Source: Erinaceus europaeus
Lineage: Eukaryota; Chordata; Mammalia; Eulipotyphla; Erinaceidae
Assembly: GCF_950295315.1 (NCBI RefSeq)
Contig: NC_080170.1
Coordinates: 100,211,632 to 100,275,631, forward strand
Direction of reading: 5' to 3'
DNA length: 64,000 nucleotides
Shown in pieces: positions 1-11,654 of the stretch (its first letter is position 1; every line of letters begins with the position of its first letter). The position numbers and the translations under genes are program-made. The notes under the pieces were generated by a model. The model saw only the letters and a program-made list of their open reading frames with translations, was not told where the DNA came from and searched no databases.

Positions 1-59
1 GGCTTTTCATAGACTGATCCTGAGTAATTCATAGACTTTACAGACTGTTGCCTTGAGGA

Positions 60-645
60 CTATACAATGCCAAATAGCCCCTCTGTTTGGTGGGTCATGC
101 CTCCCGCCTCCCCCTCATTATGTACCCTTGCCCCTTTCCCCACCCAAGCAGGGAATGTTCCTTTCCACACCAATCCTTCCCTTCACACCACATTGGCTTT
201 TACTACTCCCCTACTTGTCCCTTCCTATTTTGTTATATCATTTAGGCTTATGCCCAAAAGGTTTCTGCCCCATGATAGTCTTTTATGGACTTTGTACAGG
301 AGGAGATGTTGCTGAGGAGTTATTCTGATGCAGTCTCCGCCCCCAGGTTTTTCTATGCCCCGCAAAATCCTAGAGTGCCCCCTTCAACCAATCCTGGCCC
401 TACACGTCACCCCTGGTTGTCGCCCAATAAAAAAGCCCCCTCACCCCCCCCTCTGGGCTCTCAGCTCTTCCTCTCTGAGGTCTCGCTCCCTGCTCTCCCC
501 CCGTGGTTGGCCATTGCTGGCTGGCTCCACGTGGTCTGAACCAAACCCCCCCCATCCTATAATAAAGATTTGTGTACCCCTTTTCTCTGGACATCCGCTC
601 TCTTCTCCGCAGTGCAGCCCGACACCAGACCCCACAACAACAGGA
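60..645 (+). mobile_element. ERV-type LTR, probably solo or truncated
   Basis: The interval has LTR-like layout: a CCAAT box near 387, an AATAAAAAAG TATA-like element at 426, then a C/T-rich, R-like segment, and a polyadenylation signal AATAAAG at 561 followed by a GT-rich stretch and a CCGCAG end near 620. No gag, pol or env reading frame follows. The order is that of endogenous-retrovirus LTRs of the gammaretrovirus-like type. The 5' border is uncertain. Confidence 0.55.
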
Positions 646-1029
646 CTGGATTTGGTATATGACACCAGAGTAAAAGACTCTGTGAGAGGTGACAGGGTGG
701 ATTTAAGGTTCTGGTGCATGATGGTGGAGGAAGACCTAGGCAGGGGGTTTTGGGACTATGTGAAAGCTTGGTAGAGCTTAGGGGAGCTCTCCCATCCTTG
801 GATGGAGTTCTAGAAAGACACCCCACTTGTTAGCCTCTCTCCTTATAGAGATGAGCCAAGAGGGAAAAGTCCCAGACTCAGTTTCTCCTTGTTAGTCTCT
901 CAAGCCCACAGGAAGCCTACAAGCCTCTCACACTTAGTCCCCTATGCTAGCAGGCCAAATGGCTGCCTGCTTGAGGGTTCACTCAAAGTTCACTATAGTC
1001 ATTCAAAGTTCACACATTCGCTATAACTT

Positions 1030-1535
1030 CACCTTTTGATCATATAGGAGAACACACTCTATCATACACCCCTGCCAGTACCCGGCAGACCCCATATTCT
1101 ATTTCCTTGTGCCCTTGATATCTATGATTCACATCAAGTTTTGTTTTTCTTTTTCTCTACCCCACCTTACTGGTTTAACCCCTATGCTTTTCTCAAATAC
1201 CTTTGGATAATTAACTTGCCTGCATCATGGAAACTAATTGTCTTGACTTTTATGTATCTCATCAGTTCTTGTCATACCAACCCCCTACCATGAGGGCAAG
1301 CTGACCTTTAAGAAACCTGTAATTTCTGACATATGTGAAACATGTTCTTTGTTTTACTCCATATAAAAGCCTGTACCCATCTTCAAATAAATGATGTTCG
1401 TATCAGAATATCTCCTGATGACTCTTTCTAATTCACGCAGCCACTAGAGCTGGTGAGGGAGGGTCGGAGGCTTACCACCCCCCCCGCGTTGGAGCCACTC
1501 CACGTGAGCACCAGCAGGGGGTGACCATGTTTTGC
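1030..1535 (+). mobile_element. Possible second LTR fragment
   Basis: ATATAAAAGCC near 1361 and AATAAATGATG near 1387 are spaced as a TATA box and polyadenylation signal in an LTR. A G-rich stretch follows at about 1440-1530. No coding remains. It could be an unrelated A/T-rich repeat end. Confidence 0.35.
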
Positions 1536-1625
1536 AGAAAACTGAGAAATTTTACACATATACCAATAAATACAATTACTACTGAGTGTAAGCCATTAAT
1601 TCTCCCAATAAAAGTTGTTATTTTA
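1535..1625 (+). mobile_element. L1 3'-end fragment
   Basis: TGCAGAAAACTGAGAAATTT and the following bases to CCATTAATTC resemble the LINE 3' end seen inverted at 19330-19390. The fragment is short and old. Confidence 0.4.
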
Positions 1626-1842
1626 TTTATTCATTTTGAATATATAGAGAAATAGAAAAAAGGGAGACTGAACAGGAAAGGGGAGAGGGATATATAGAGT
1701 GAGACACAGAGAGAGAGAGAGAGAGTTACATCACTGTCTTACTGTTCATGAAGCTCCCCCACCTCCTGAAAGTGGGGATCAGGCACTTTAACTCAGGTCA
1801 TTGTACATGTACACTTTGCTGGGTGCACCAACACCTAGCCTC
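1625..1842 (-). mobile_element. Hedgehog tRNA-derived SINE, older type, antisense
   Basis: Reading on the minus strand: a tRNA-like head ending near 1840 (GGTGTTGGTGCACCCAGC), a diverged pol III B-box-like segment, then the CCC-rich block and a (TC)n tract. A-rich tail at the low end. Confidence 0.7.
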
Positions 1843-1844
1843 TG

Positions 1845-2005
1845 CTGGCACACTTTTTAATTCGGAGAGGCAGAGATAGAAGGAGAAACATCATTGCCGT
1901 GAAGTCCTCCACTAATGACAGAACATCACCTATGTGTGGCCAAACTTGGTCATAAGCAAGGCAACACATATTCCATTCCCAATGAGCTATCTCTCCAACC
2001 CTGAT
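1845..2005 (-). mobile_element. SINE fragment, antisense
   Basis: GGAGAGGCAGAGATAGAAGG and a following ACATCA...CATTCC segment match the reverse complement of the minor hedgehog SINE types in this window. Strongly diverged. Confidence 0.5.
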
Positions 2006-2139
2006 GCCATTTCTTTTCAGACATATGAGTCTTGGTCAAAACAAAGTTTTTGTTGTTTGAGGCTACAGAACAATACCCCAAATAAGTATCCATTCATGAA
2101 TTTTTAATGGTGCTGTGCATTGTAAAAGACAAAAAGTAG

Positions 2140-2345
2140 GAACTGGATAGTGGCACACAGTTAAGTGCATGTGTTACAATGTGTAAGGATGACCCAGGCT
2201 CAAGCTCCCAGTCCCCACCTGCAGGAGGAAAGCTTCATGAGTGCTGAAGCAGGGCTGGAGGTGTCTCTCTCCCTCTCTATCTTCCATTCCTTTCAATATC
2301 TTCCTGTCTCTATCCAGTAAATAAATAAAGATAAAAAAATTTTAA
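2140..2345 (+). mobile_element. Hedgehog SINE, older type
   Basis: TAGTGGCACACAGTTAAGTG (A-box region), GGCTCAAGCTC (B-box region), CCCCACCTGCAGGAGG, AGTGCTGAAGCAGGGCTGGA, a C/T-rich middle, then AATAAATAAAG tail. Confidence 0.85.
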
Positions 2346-2507
2346 AACACACAATTCTCTAGTGTAGGGTCAGGAGATTGCACTGTTTATCCAGGTTTAA
2401 CTTGATCAGCTCAAGTCCCAGAACTACTGGGAGAAACAAGATAGCAAGGAAAGCTCCAGAGATGGATGATGGAGAGATGCTATGATATTTCTCTTTCTCT
2501 TTGTCTC

Positions 2508-2532
2508 CGTGTGTGTGTGTGTGTGTGTGTGT
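2508..2532. repeat. (GT)n microsatellite
   Basis: About 12 GT dinucleotides, followed by a short imperfect (AT)n stretch. Confidence 0.9.
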
Positions 2533-2696
2533 ATCTGTATATATGTATATATATTCTCTGTCTCATACTCTACCTAAAATAAAAGTAATTTTAATAAAAA
2601 TAATCTGGAATTGGCAAAATCATGCATGTTCAAGGCCCAATGACAACCCCCTATAATTACATTTTCAAGACACCTTGAGAAATTCTTAACCTTCAG

Positions 2697-2877
2697 GATC
2701 AGGAGATGATGCACTTGGGAGAATACACATATTACCATATGTGAGGACAGGTTTCAAGTCCCCAGTCTCCACCCACAAGGATAAGCTTCATGAGCAGTGG
2801 AGCAGTGTTACAGGTGTCTCTCTTTTTCTCTCCATCTCTTTGTACCCCACCCCTCTCAATTTCTCTTTGTATCAAAA
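2697..2877 (+). mobile_element. Hedgehog SINE, older type, with expanded tail
   Basis: Degenerate head with GGTTTCAAGTCCCCAGTCTC, ATGAGCAGTGGAGCAGTGTT and a C/T-rich middle. Its 3' end runs straight into a long (GAAA)n array. Confidence 0.75.
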
Positions 2878-2878
2878 A

Positions 2879-2944
<66 letters not shown>

Positions 2945-2947
2945 AAA
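2878..2947. repeat. (GAAA)n microsatellite on a SINE tail
   Basis: About 17 uninterrupted GAAA units. Purine-only on the plus strand. Confidence 0.95.
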
Positions 2948-3488
2948 TAGCCTCTAGGATCACTGAATGCATTGTACCGAACTGAGCAACCAGAATAACC
3001 CTGGTGATAATTTAAAAAGGAAAAGAAAACTTCTATCTCCAAATAATACCACCTTAGTTTCACCCAAAAGATCATATGCTCCTTTCCCCAAAAATTCTTC
3101 CACAGTGCAAAATGGTTGGAGAATTATTAATATGATCCTTCATTTAAAAGGCTCAATTATTAACTTTAAGTTTTTCTGTCTTTCAAATATAATGTTTCTT
3201 CCTCTTTCTGTGTCCCTAGAAGGCACAAGCTATCTTATTTTAATGGGGTGACTTGTTTGACTAGATATCTCTCACTGTTTTCTGCTGATTGAACTGAGAA
3301 AATATAATAGAACTGAGAAAATATAATAAGCCACGACAACCTCACTTCTCCTAAATCACCACCAACACTCCTATAAGGACAGTATCCCAGGTGTCCTCCA
3401 CAGGGACTTAATCACAGGCAAAATCTCCCCACATGGAGACACATCCTGTTTTGGGAAAATGTCTGAATCAAAACAAATAATAAAGTAA

Positions 3489-3597
3489 GCAGGTTAAGCA
3501 CATGTGGCGCAACTGGCATAAGGATCCCGTTTTGAGCCCCTGGCTTCCCACCTGTAGGGGAGTAGCTTCACAAGCTGTGAAGCAGGTCTGCAGGTCT

Positions 3598-3628
<31 letters not shown>

Positions 3629-3761
3629 CCCCCCACCAGCTTCTCCTCCTCTCTCTGTTTCTCTCTGTCCTTTCCAACAATGACGGCATCAACAACAATA
3701 ACTACAACAATAATAAAACAAGGGCAACAAAAGGGAAAATAAATTAAAAAATAAAATTAAA
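3489..3761 (+). mobile_element. Hedgehog tRNA-derived SINE, young type
   Basis: Full-length head (CAGGTTAAGCACATGTGGCG), CACCTGTAGGGGAGTAGC, CTGTGAAGCAGGTCTGCAGG, (CT)n, CAACAATGACGGCATCAACA and GGGCAACAAAAGGG, then an A-rich tail. It is bounded by a 19-bp target-site duplication, AAAACAAATAATAAAGTAA at 3470-3488 and the same with one mismatch at 3762-3780. Confidence 0.93.
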
Positions 3762-4308
3762 AAAACAAATAATAAATTAATACGCCTTGGAATCTTATTT
3801 ATTAGGTGATGAAAGTAAGGTATCAATTTATCTGGTTGCTGTTTCAGATATCCTGTATTTTAGTATCCTTTCAATTAAAAAACAATAATTTTCCAGTCCA
3901 GAGCAGAGAGGTGAAGATTTTCTGAGAGTTTTTGTTGTTGTCGTTACCACATGCTTCTGCTTTTCTCTCACTTCTGTTGGATCTTGACATATATGTTATT
4001 TAAAAAAAAAATCTCTGGAGGATTGGAATTCTAAATCCAGTGGATTCTTTAATAGATATATAGATAGCGGAAGATAGTGGCAGCAGCAATATACAGGGGC
4101 TGGGAAACCAGCAGTGACAGATAAATAATCATTCTCTCTTTTTTCTCTCACATAAGTAACTGAAATGTATAAGGGGGAAATGTGCATTAGGGAAAAGATT
4201 TATGCAGAATAAGTATCTTCCTTAATTCGACAAATTGTTATTTTTAAAAATTCAACTGAGTCAAGTCAACTAAATGGATCACATATTTCAAGATAATAAC
4301 CTCCAAAT

Positions 4309-4500
4309 TGGAGCTGAGGAGTGTTGCACCTGGTTGAGCAGACATAGTACCATGTGCAAGAATCTGAGTCTAAGCCCCCATCCCCATTTGCAGGAGGTGA
4401 AGCTTTAGGAGTGGTAAAGCAGTGCTACATGTGTATCTCTTTCTCTCTCCACCTCTAGTCCATCTCCCCCCTTAAATTCTGTCTCTATAAAAAAAAAGAG
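4309..4500 (+). mobile_element. Hedgehog SINE, older type
   Basis: CACCTGGTTGAGCAGACATA, AGTCTAAGCCCCCATCCCCA, TTTGCAGGAGGTGAAGC and a TCTCTTTCTCTCTCC middle, ending in an A-run. Confidence 0.75.
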
Positions 4501-4599
4501 TAGAAAAAGAAACAAAGGATAAGAAAAAGAAATGGTAGAAAAGAGAAATCACTATATAAAATAATAATAATAATAATAGAGCATCCAAAATTTTTACTT

Positions 4600-4745
4600 T
4601 GCATGGTTTTATGTTTGTTATTTGTCTTTCGCCACCTTTCAACTCCAAGATCCCTGAGGGCAAAAATTGTAACTTGTTATCTATAGTATTCCCAGTTGCT
4701 AGCAGAGCACCCCAAGGAGTTAAATAAATATACTGAAATAAATAA
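4600..4745 (+). mobile_element. L2 LINE 3'-end relic
   Basis: CCAAGATCCCTGAGGGCAAA followed by AGCAGAGCACCCCAAGGAGT and TAAATAAATA is the usual order of the L2 3' end (stop-and-start of 'clear gain of info' trinucleotides is diverged). Ancient and short. Confidence 0.5.
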
Positions 4746-5493
4746 TTAACTATTCATAAAATTCAGTTGTACTAATTAAACAAGAAATTGATTTGGGCAT
4801 TTCCATAGAAGTTTGAGGAAAAACGTTAGAGACTATTGTTCTCCTGGGATTATCCCTCTCAGTTTCCAGAAATCACTCCAAGGTAAGTACTTTCCTACCA
4901 GTTCTAGCATTTGAGAGCTTCATATAAGAATATTTCAAGAAATCTAAGCATTATGAATACTAAGGATGTGACTATTTCCCTAAACAAACTAGTAAACAGA
5001 ATAACAATAGTGGGTAAAAATAAACAGAATGAATTTCTGAAGTTTAAAAACTTATTAAATGTGACCTAAGCTGATTATCAAGGAGAAAGTAGTAGTTCAA
5101 TGAGCAAACAGAGCAAAAGTTTAAAGTATCACAAAGCTTTGAAGAGAACAAACCAAGCTTGAAATTAGACTTATCTATATAAAACCAGCACAGGATCTGG
5201 AGAGATAAATCCTAGGTGACCTAAGGCAACAACAAAGCGAAATGAAGGAAAGGAGCCAACCTTGGTCATTAAGCTGGACACTAAATTCAGACACTTTTCC
5301 TGGATAAGTAAGGTTTGATATTTTAGTCCTGTGTTTATGTGGAATTTATAGTAAAACTATGGCACTGATACCATAGTATTTTAATGTTAACATTATTCTA
5401 CATATTTCTATTCTCAGGGAAGTTATTGTGATCACCAAAAACACAAGGACATTCTTATTGATACTCACCAAAATCATAAAAATTAGATAGAGG

Positions 5494-5494
5494 G

Positions 5495-5545
<51 letters not shown>
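5494..5545. repeat. (GATA)n microsatellite
   Basis: About 12 GATA units on the plus strand, nearly uninterrupted. Confidence 0.95.
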
Positions 5546-5887
5546 GGATGACAGATAGAAGAATGAAAGATGGGGTGGGTAAAATACAAGGCTGGAACAT
5601 CACCCTTTGAGAGGGAGGATTTTGTCACTGAGTAAACCAAAGTAACTAAGAGACAGTCTTAGCGTGTTAGAAAATAAATTCATCCTAGAGGTAGAAAAAC
5701 GGTCAAAATAAGAAAGGAAGAAATTCAAGGCTGACAGTAGATGTTCTCTAATCAAAGGCATTAACTCTAGAGGTTTTAGCATGGATATTTTGGGTAACTG
5801 GATAATTTATGGGTTAAACTAAAGCTGGATGGTTGAATCTATGCTAGTATTAGAATTTCTACTTGGGATTTGATTATCTGAGTAGGT

Positions 5888-5928
5888 GTTTGTGTGTGTG
5901 TGTGTTGTTGTTGTTGTTGTTGTTGTTT
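5888..5928. repeat. Compound (GT)n / (TTG)n microsatellite
   Basis: A short GT run passes directly into seven or so TTG units and a T-run. Confidence 0.85.
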
Positions 5929-6659
5929 TTATTTTGGGGGGTGGTATCTCACAGCAACATTTTATATAAATTTTGTACTATTTTAAATTTGATTTGGCCC
6001 AGGCAAGAAGAAAGCAAGGAAGCCAATAAGAAGAAAAGTCATATACTAAACATGGATAGAGATATCACTTTCAAATTTATTTTGTTTTTACAGCAAACTA
6101 ACTCTAGGTACATAATAGAAAAAAAACACGTATATTGTACCTACCAAAAGCATTTCTAATTATTGGCAACAAGAGTTGAGTTTCCATGTAGTATAATTCT
6201 ATTAGCTATTTCTAATAGCTAGTTAGAGATAAGAATTGGGTCTTTCCCAAACCAAAAGCCGGTTATTTCACCATTCAAAGCACATACCAAACCCTGAGGG
6301 CATATGAACTGGACTAAGTTTGAAATTTCATATCTAACAAATTTCTGCATTATTTAAGAGGCTTATTAGTTTGTTTTTAAATAATTCTATGACTACACAA
6401 ATACAGAGCTGTGTAAAATAAAAGCAATTGTCTGGATTTTCAAGCCAAAACCACTTTTTACTTAATTATCTATTTCAGGCAAAACTTTCTTTAACTTTGG
6501 GATGAGAGAGAATGGGAGAAAAAACTAACAATAATATAGTTGAAAAATTCTAAGAGCCTTGTAGATAAAATTAAATAGAGAAAGTTTATTATACTGTAAT
6601 GCAAAAATAGAATACAAAGTTGCATTTGAAACTAAAGAATTAGAAAGAATACTAAAGAT

Positions 6660-6770
6660 TATTTTCTTGGACCCACTCATTTAAAAAATTAAGAGACATT
6701 AACCTAAAGAAGTGAGGTAAAGCCCAAGTCACATAGCATGCCAGTACAAAAGCCAATTTTATGACTTTTG
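6660..6770 (+). mobile_element. MIR SINE relic (possible)
   Basis: The order TTAAGAGACATTAACCTAAA, GAAGTGAGGTAAAGCCCAAG and TCACATAGCATGCCAGTA resembles the MIR core (gaggaaactgag, aagtcacttg, tcacacagc). Highly diverged. Confidence 0.4.
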
Positions 6771-6902
6771 TTTACTTATACTGCATGTTTTATTTAGCTG
6801 ATGTTGTATGTCTTTGGGTTTACACTGATATAAGGTAATATCCTTCTAGTGAGCAACAGTATCTGTATATTCACAAATACTTAAATACATGACATAAAAT
6901 TA

Positions 6903-7005
6903 CACCAGGCAGAACACACACTTTACCATGAGCAAATGCCCAGGTTTAAGCTCTTGATTCCCATCTGTATGAAGGTAAGCTTCATGAGCAGTGGAGCAAT
7001 GATAC

Positions 7006-7069
<64 letters not shown>

Positions 7070-7105
7070 ATTTTCTATGTCACTGTCTCTAACCTATTAA
7101 GAAAG
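6903..7105 (+). mobile_element. Hedgehog SINE, older type, with AT expansion
   Basis: ACTTTACCATGAGCAAATGC, CCAGGTTTAAGCTC and CATGAGCAGTGGAGCAATG are SINE landmarks. The C/T-rich part is replaced by about 60 bases of (AT)n at 7009-7067. Confidence 0.65.
7009..7067. repeat. (AT)n microsatellite
   Basis: About 29 AT dinucleotides. Embedded in a SINE 3' half. Confidence 0.95.
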
Positions 7106-7107
7106 TG

Positions 7108-7244
7108 AAGGGGGGAAAGAAAGGGAAGGAAAGGAGGGAGGGAGGGAGGGAGGGAGGAATGAAGGAAGGAAGGAAGGAAGGAAGGAAGGAAGGATGGATG
7201 GAAGGAAGGAAGGAAGGAAGGAAGGAAGGAAGGAAGGAAGGATG
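7108..7244. repeat. (GGAA)n / (GGGA)n purine tract
   Basis: Arrays of GGGA, GGAA and GGAT units, purine-only apart from the GGAT steps. The open frames read across it (PSFLPSFLP repeats on the minus strand) are artefacts of the repeat. Confidence 0.95.
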
Positions 7245-7739
7245 GAAGGGTTGCAGAAAGGGAAAGAAAGTAGCAGAGACATAGATTAGATTGATAGATA
7301 AATGGGAAAGATAAGATGAGATAAGATATTGAAAGGCAGTCACATAAACATTTATAGCTATTAGTTTCATAAGCAAGAATGAGTACACTGGACAGGATTT
7401 TAATATTTGTTTTGGGAAGAATCAAAATACCATCCAACTGAAAATATAAAAATAGAGTATTAACAATACTATTTGCAAGAATAAAGGGAATCTACAAGAG
7501 ACAGCCAATTTATCTGAGCTATGTGTTAAGGATAGGGATTCCGGAATCTGAGAGTTTTATGGAGAAAGTAATTTGCAGAAGCAGTGTGCGTTGTACACCA
7601 TTCTCTGACAGCATCACCAAGTGGTTAAGTTCAAACAGAAACTAGATGGCAAGGTGGTCAGTGAATGAAGTTCAATTGGTTATTTTCAGGAACAGATATT
7701 AAGACAGAAAAAGATGGAGGGGATCTAAAGGAGAAATAA

Positions 7740-7742
7740 ATA

Positions 7743-7786
<44 letters not shown>
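7740..7786. repeat. (TA)n microsatellite
   Basis: TATATATGTGTG followed by about 17 TA units. Confidence 0.9.
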
Positions 7787-7788
<2 letters not shown>

Positions 7789-7947
7789 GAGGTAGGTAGA
7801 TGTGTGTGTGTATTAAATATACATTGCAGTTCTTTATGTATTAATTGAGAGAAAATAAGAAACTACTGTGAAATGAAGTTGGTTAACAGTTTACCTTGTC
7901 TTATAATGATTTCAAGCTGTGTAAGGACCATTTGGAATTATTTCTTA

Positions 7948-8178
<231 letters not shown>

Positions 8179-9239
8179 TTATGGCCATTTAGAAAGCAGA
8201 TTCTTTGGAAAGAGATAGCCACATGTTTAATTTTATTCATTTACTTTTGTGCATTTATTTAATTACTTGGCATATAACTGCTATTATGTTTCTTATCCTA
8301 GCTTGGGTCACATTTCTTATTTCCTCCTACTGTAATTGTGCATTGCCTCATTAATTTACATAGCTCAGTGGCTCTCCTGAAAGAGCGTTGTGTTTATCAA
8401 ATTTTTCTACTTTTATTTCTCTCAAGCCTTTAATAAATCTTTCCCAGAAATGTTGGTTAACACAGAGCTAAGAAGGCACAGTAGACATCCCATTTAACCC
8501 CATTAGATAAAACTAGTTGGTATTAAAATAAGCAATGAAAGTAAAGATAGTCCTGGATCTGAGCATGAATATAAGCATATTAAAGCTATTTCATCATTTA
8601 AAATGTGTTTTATTATTATTTTTTTTTATTGCTGATGTGATCCTATGTGGCCTGTCTTTTTTGTTGTTGTTGTTGTTGAAGATAAGCCTCACACGTTTGA
8701 CTTTACTACTCCAGGCTACTTTTTCTTTCAGAAAGAGAGACGTGCAGAAAGGGAAAGAAATGCCATGGCACTTTTGGAGGCATAGCACCTTCTCTGTTCA
8801 AGCAAGCTATCACACCAAAACATATTTGTATCTGCCAGTAAATGGATCTACATTTTAATGACAACCAGGCAATTCAGAGCCATACATTGTATAGCTTTAG
8901 ATAATTAAACCCAAGGAATCCCAGGGTCACCTCTCTGCCTTTCTACTGTCAGTCCTCATCTTTTTCTCATAGCTTTTCCATCATGTTGTACTCTGATCCA
9001 CAGGCTTAATGACAGATGGACATCCCTGATTATGTCTCCCATGTCTGTAACACTGATCTTCCTTCTACATGAAGTGTCTCACACTTGATTTTCTTTCCCC
9101 CTTTTAGGGTTCATCTTCAAAGTTAACAACTTGGGATTCACTTCTCCCAAACTCTCCTATTCCATCTCTCATGAGTGGCACCTCCACATGCAACCGACAT
9201 TCATGTCTGTCTTTGTACCATAGCATTTTCGTCTTCTGT

Positions 9240-9370
9240 TCTCTGTAACTTGTGATCCTCCTCAAGAACTGAATCATTCAGATTCAAAATTTATTCAGCC
9301 TTCATTTTTATATTCCCAATGTAATATTTGACACAGATCAGGCATTCAATAGATCTTGAATGGATAAATC
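9240..9370 (+). mobile_element. L2 LINE 3'-end relic
   Basis: GATCAGGCATTCAATAGATC and TTGAATGGATAAAT correspond to the well-known L2 end (gtaggcactcaataaa, ttgaatgaatgaa). C/T-rich L2-like text precedes it from about 8930. Confidence 0.6.
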
Positions 9371-9404
9371 CTGTTCCAAAATGTTTAACCTGATACATAT
9401 TTTA

Positions 9405-9603
9405 TTTTTTTAAAAACTTCTTGAACTTTATTTGATAGGACAGAGAGAAATTTAGAGGGAAGGGGTCTAGAGAGAAAGAGAGACAGAGAGATACCTACAG
9501 AAATACTTCATCATTTGTAAAGCTTTCCCTCTGCAGGTGGGAACTAGGGGGTTTGAACCTAGGTCCTTATGCACTGTAATGAGTGCACTTAGCCAGATGC
9601 AAC
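9405..9603 (-). mobile_element. Hedgehog SINE, older type, antisense
   Basis: ATTTGATAGGACAGAGAGAA, CCTCTGCAGGTGGGAACTAG, GGTTTGAACCTAGG (B box, inverted) and GAGTGCACTTAGCCAGATGC (A box, inverted). It ends about 110 bases from the exon-7 donor. Confidence 0.9.
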
Positions 9604-9679
9604 ATTACTTAGTACACACACTTTACTTTTTATATAAAAAATTAGTGTTTACCATTTAGTAACCTTTCAGCTTAGATCA

Positions 9680-9919
<240 letters not shown>

Positions 9920-10621
9920 TTATTGTGAGAAAGTACCAGTCACTAGGGCTTATAAATCAATTTCTGTAGTACTAAGAACTTCACATCCCATTAAAGCTAA
10001 GAAAATCCTTCCATGTTACAGATATTTAATAAGAACACAAGCTAACTCAACAGGTAAGACAAGAGTGACCAAGATCAAACAATTTAAAGAGATCAGTTTC
10101 TTATTATATTATTACTGTTAAATTTTAAAAGGGCTGTAGTTTCATAAAATTCAGCTACCCAAACAAGAACAAATATATAATGAAAACTCTCCCTCCCATA
10201 CTTGTCCATACCCACACCATTCCCTATGCACTTTGGGCCTGCGAGAGGTGATCTTATTTGTTATTGTATCCTCCTAGGAAGATATGCTAAGTATATCTTA
10301 AATAAAATAAATCTGTCTACATTGTCCCATACCTTGCCATTTTAAATTTCAAGAATGTGCTTTTGACATGTTTGTCAATATTTAGTCTCACTGTTCTTAT
10401 GATTGTATAATATTTAATGATTCACAGGTACCAGCATTTATATAACCAGTTCCTTATATATGCACCTGTGTACTGCTTTGAGTTTTTTGCTTTTTTTTAA
10501 AAAATAAAAAAGTAACAATGATAACCTTTAATGTAACATTGTGAATGTACACAGGGTTATCATTTCAATATAGCTATAAGATGATTTGATAGATTTTCTA
10601 AAATAACGTATTGTGGATTTT

Positions 10622-10834
10622 TTTTTATTTTATTTTTTATTTTATTTATTCCCTTTTGTGGCCCTTGTTGTTTTATTGTTGTAGTTATTATTATTGTTGC
10701 TGTCGTCTTTGTTGGATAGGACAGAGAGAAATGGAGAGAGGAGGGGAAGACAGAGAGGAGGAAAGAAAGACAGACACCTGCAGACCTGCTTCACCACCTG
10801 TGAAGTGACTCCTCTGCAGGTGGGGAGCCGGGGC
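10622..10834 (-). mobile_element. Hedgehog tRNA-derived SINE, young type, 5'-truncated, antisense
   Basis: TTGTTGGATAGGACAGAGAG, GACCTGCTTCACCACCTGTG and CTCTGCAGGTGGGGAGCCGG run without the tRNA head. The 10-bp repeat TGTGGATTTT flanks it at 10612-10621 and 10835-10844, so the truncation occurred at insertion. Confidence 0.9.
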
Positions 10835-10969
10835 TGTGGATTTTAATATATTCAACTGATGTGTGAGTAAATATTTCATCTGGAGCTAGATCAAAAATAT
10901 TTATGGATAATATTTTGGGGTTTGCCTAATTTTATAGAAAAAGTAAGTCATCACCATATAATCCCATTT

Positions 10970-11108
10970 ATTTTTTGAGATTTATTTATTTATTTATTTA
11001 TTTATTTATGAAGGATAGGACAGGGGCTCCAACTTAAGTTCTACTGGGAATCAAATGCAGAGTATCATGTATACATTCTATCTACCAAGTCACCTTTCTA
11101 GTCCTGAC
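10970..11108 (-). mobile_element. SINE fragment with (TTTA)n tail, antisense
   Basis: (ATTT)n at 10980-11009 is the inverted A-rich tail. AATCAAATGCAGAGTATCAT and ACCAAGTCACCTTTCTAGTC follow as a degraded SINE head. Confidence 0.6.
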
Positions 11109-11654
11109 ACAATTACAAATTGCCTCTTTTTTATTTTGAATAAATACATCTTTTATACATTCAATTCACCGTGTTGTTTCATATGAAAACTATTATGCCC
11201 ACCACTTAGATTATTACTATACTGTTGACTTTTCCTCCTCTAACTGTTACAAGTATTTTATATGTTAGGAAAGATGGCTCCCTGCTTGCTATATAACTTG
11301 AAGATTGTTTTACTTTTCTCTTTGGCTTTGGCTATTCTTCACTGTGTACATTTATGTATACAGAAAATTAATTTTTGTAGTTGCATGTTTAATATTCTTT
11401 TGTATTATTTATAATATTAAGATAAATGTTGCTTACTTCAAAGTTTTAAAAGTATTTTTCCTCTACCAATTTAAAAATTTTAGTTTTTCTTCTACCAAAT
11501 TTTCTCCTACCAATTTTAAAATTTTAGTTTTCACATTTAAATCAGTGATCAATTAAAATGTTAATACTATTGAATAAAGTATTAATTCAGTGTTATTTTT
11601 CTTATGGCTATCACAAATCCAGCACTATTTCAAAAGTTTCTGTCCTGAAAGAAA

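Noticed and set aside
328..774. 148-codon open frame on the plus strand
   Set aside because: It lies in the LTR-like region, is proline/serine-rich from C-runs, has no domain and no splice or codon signal. Chance frame.
3290..3328. Tandem 19-bp repeat GAACTGAGAAAATATAATA, twice
   Set aside because: A minor local duplication without further structure.
5494..5545. Regularly spaced short repeats as a possible CRISPR array
   Set aside because: Simple (GATA)n without spacers, in a mammalian genome.
7075..7437. Minus-strand frames of PSFLPSFLP-type repeats (also near 28726-28987 and 32336-32590)
   Set aside because: Translation of GGAA microsatellites. Not proteins.
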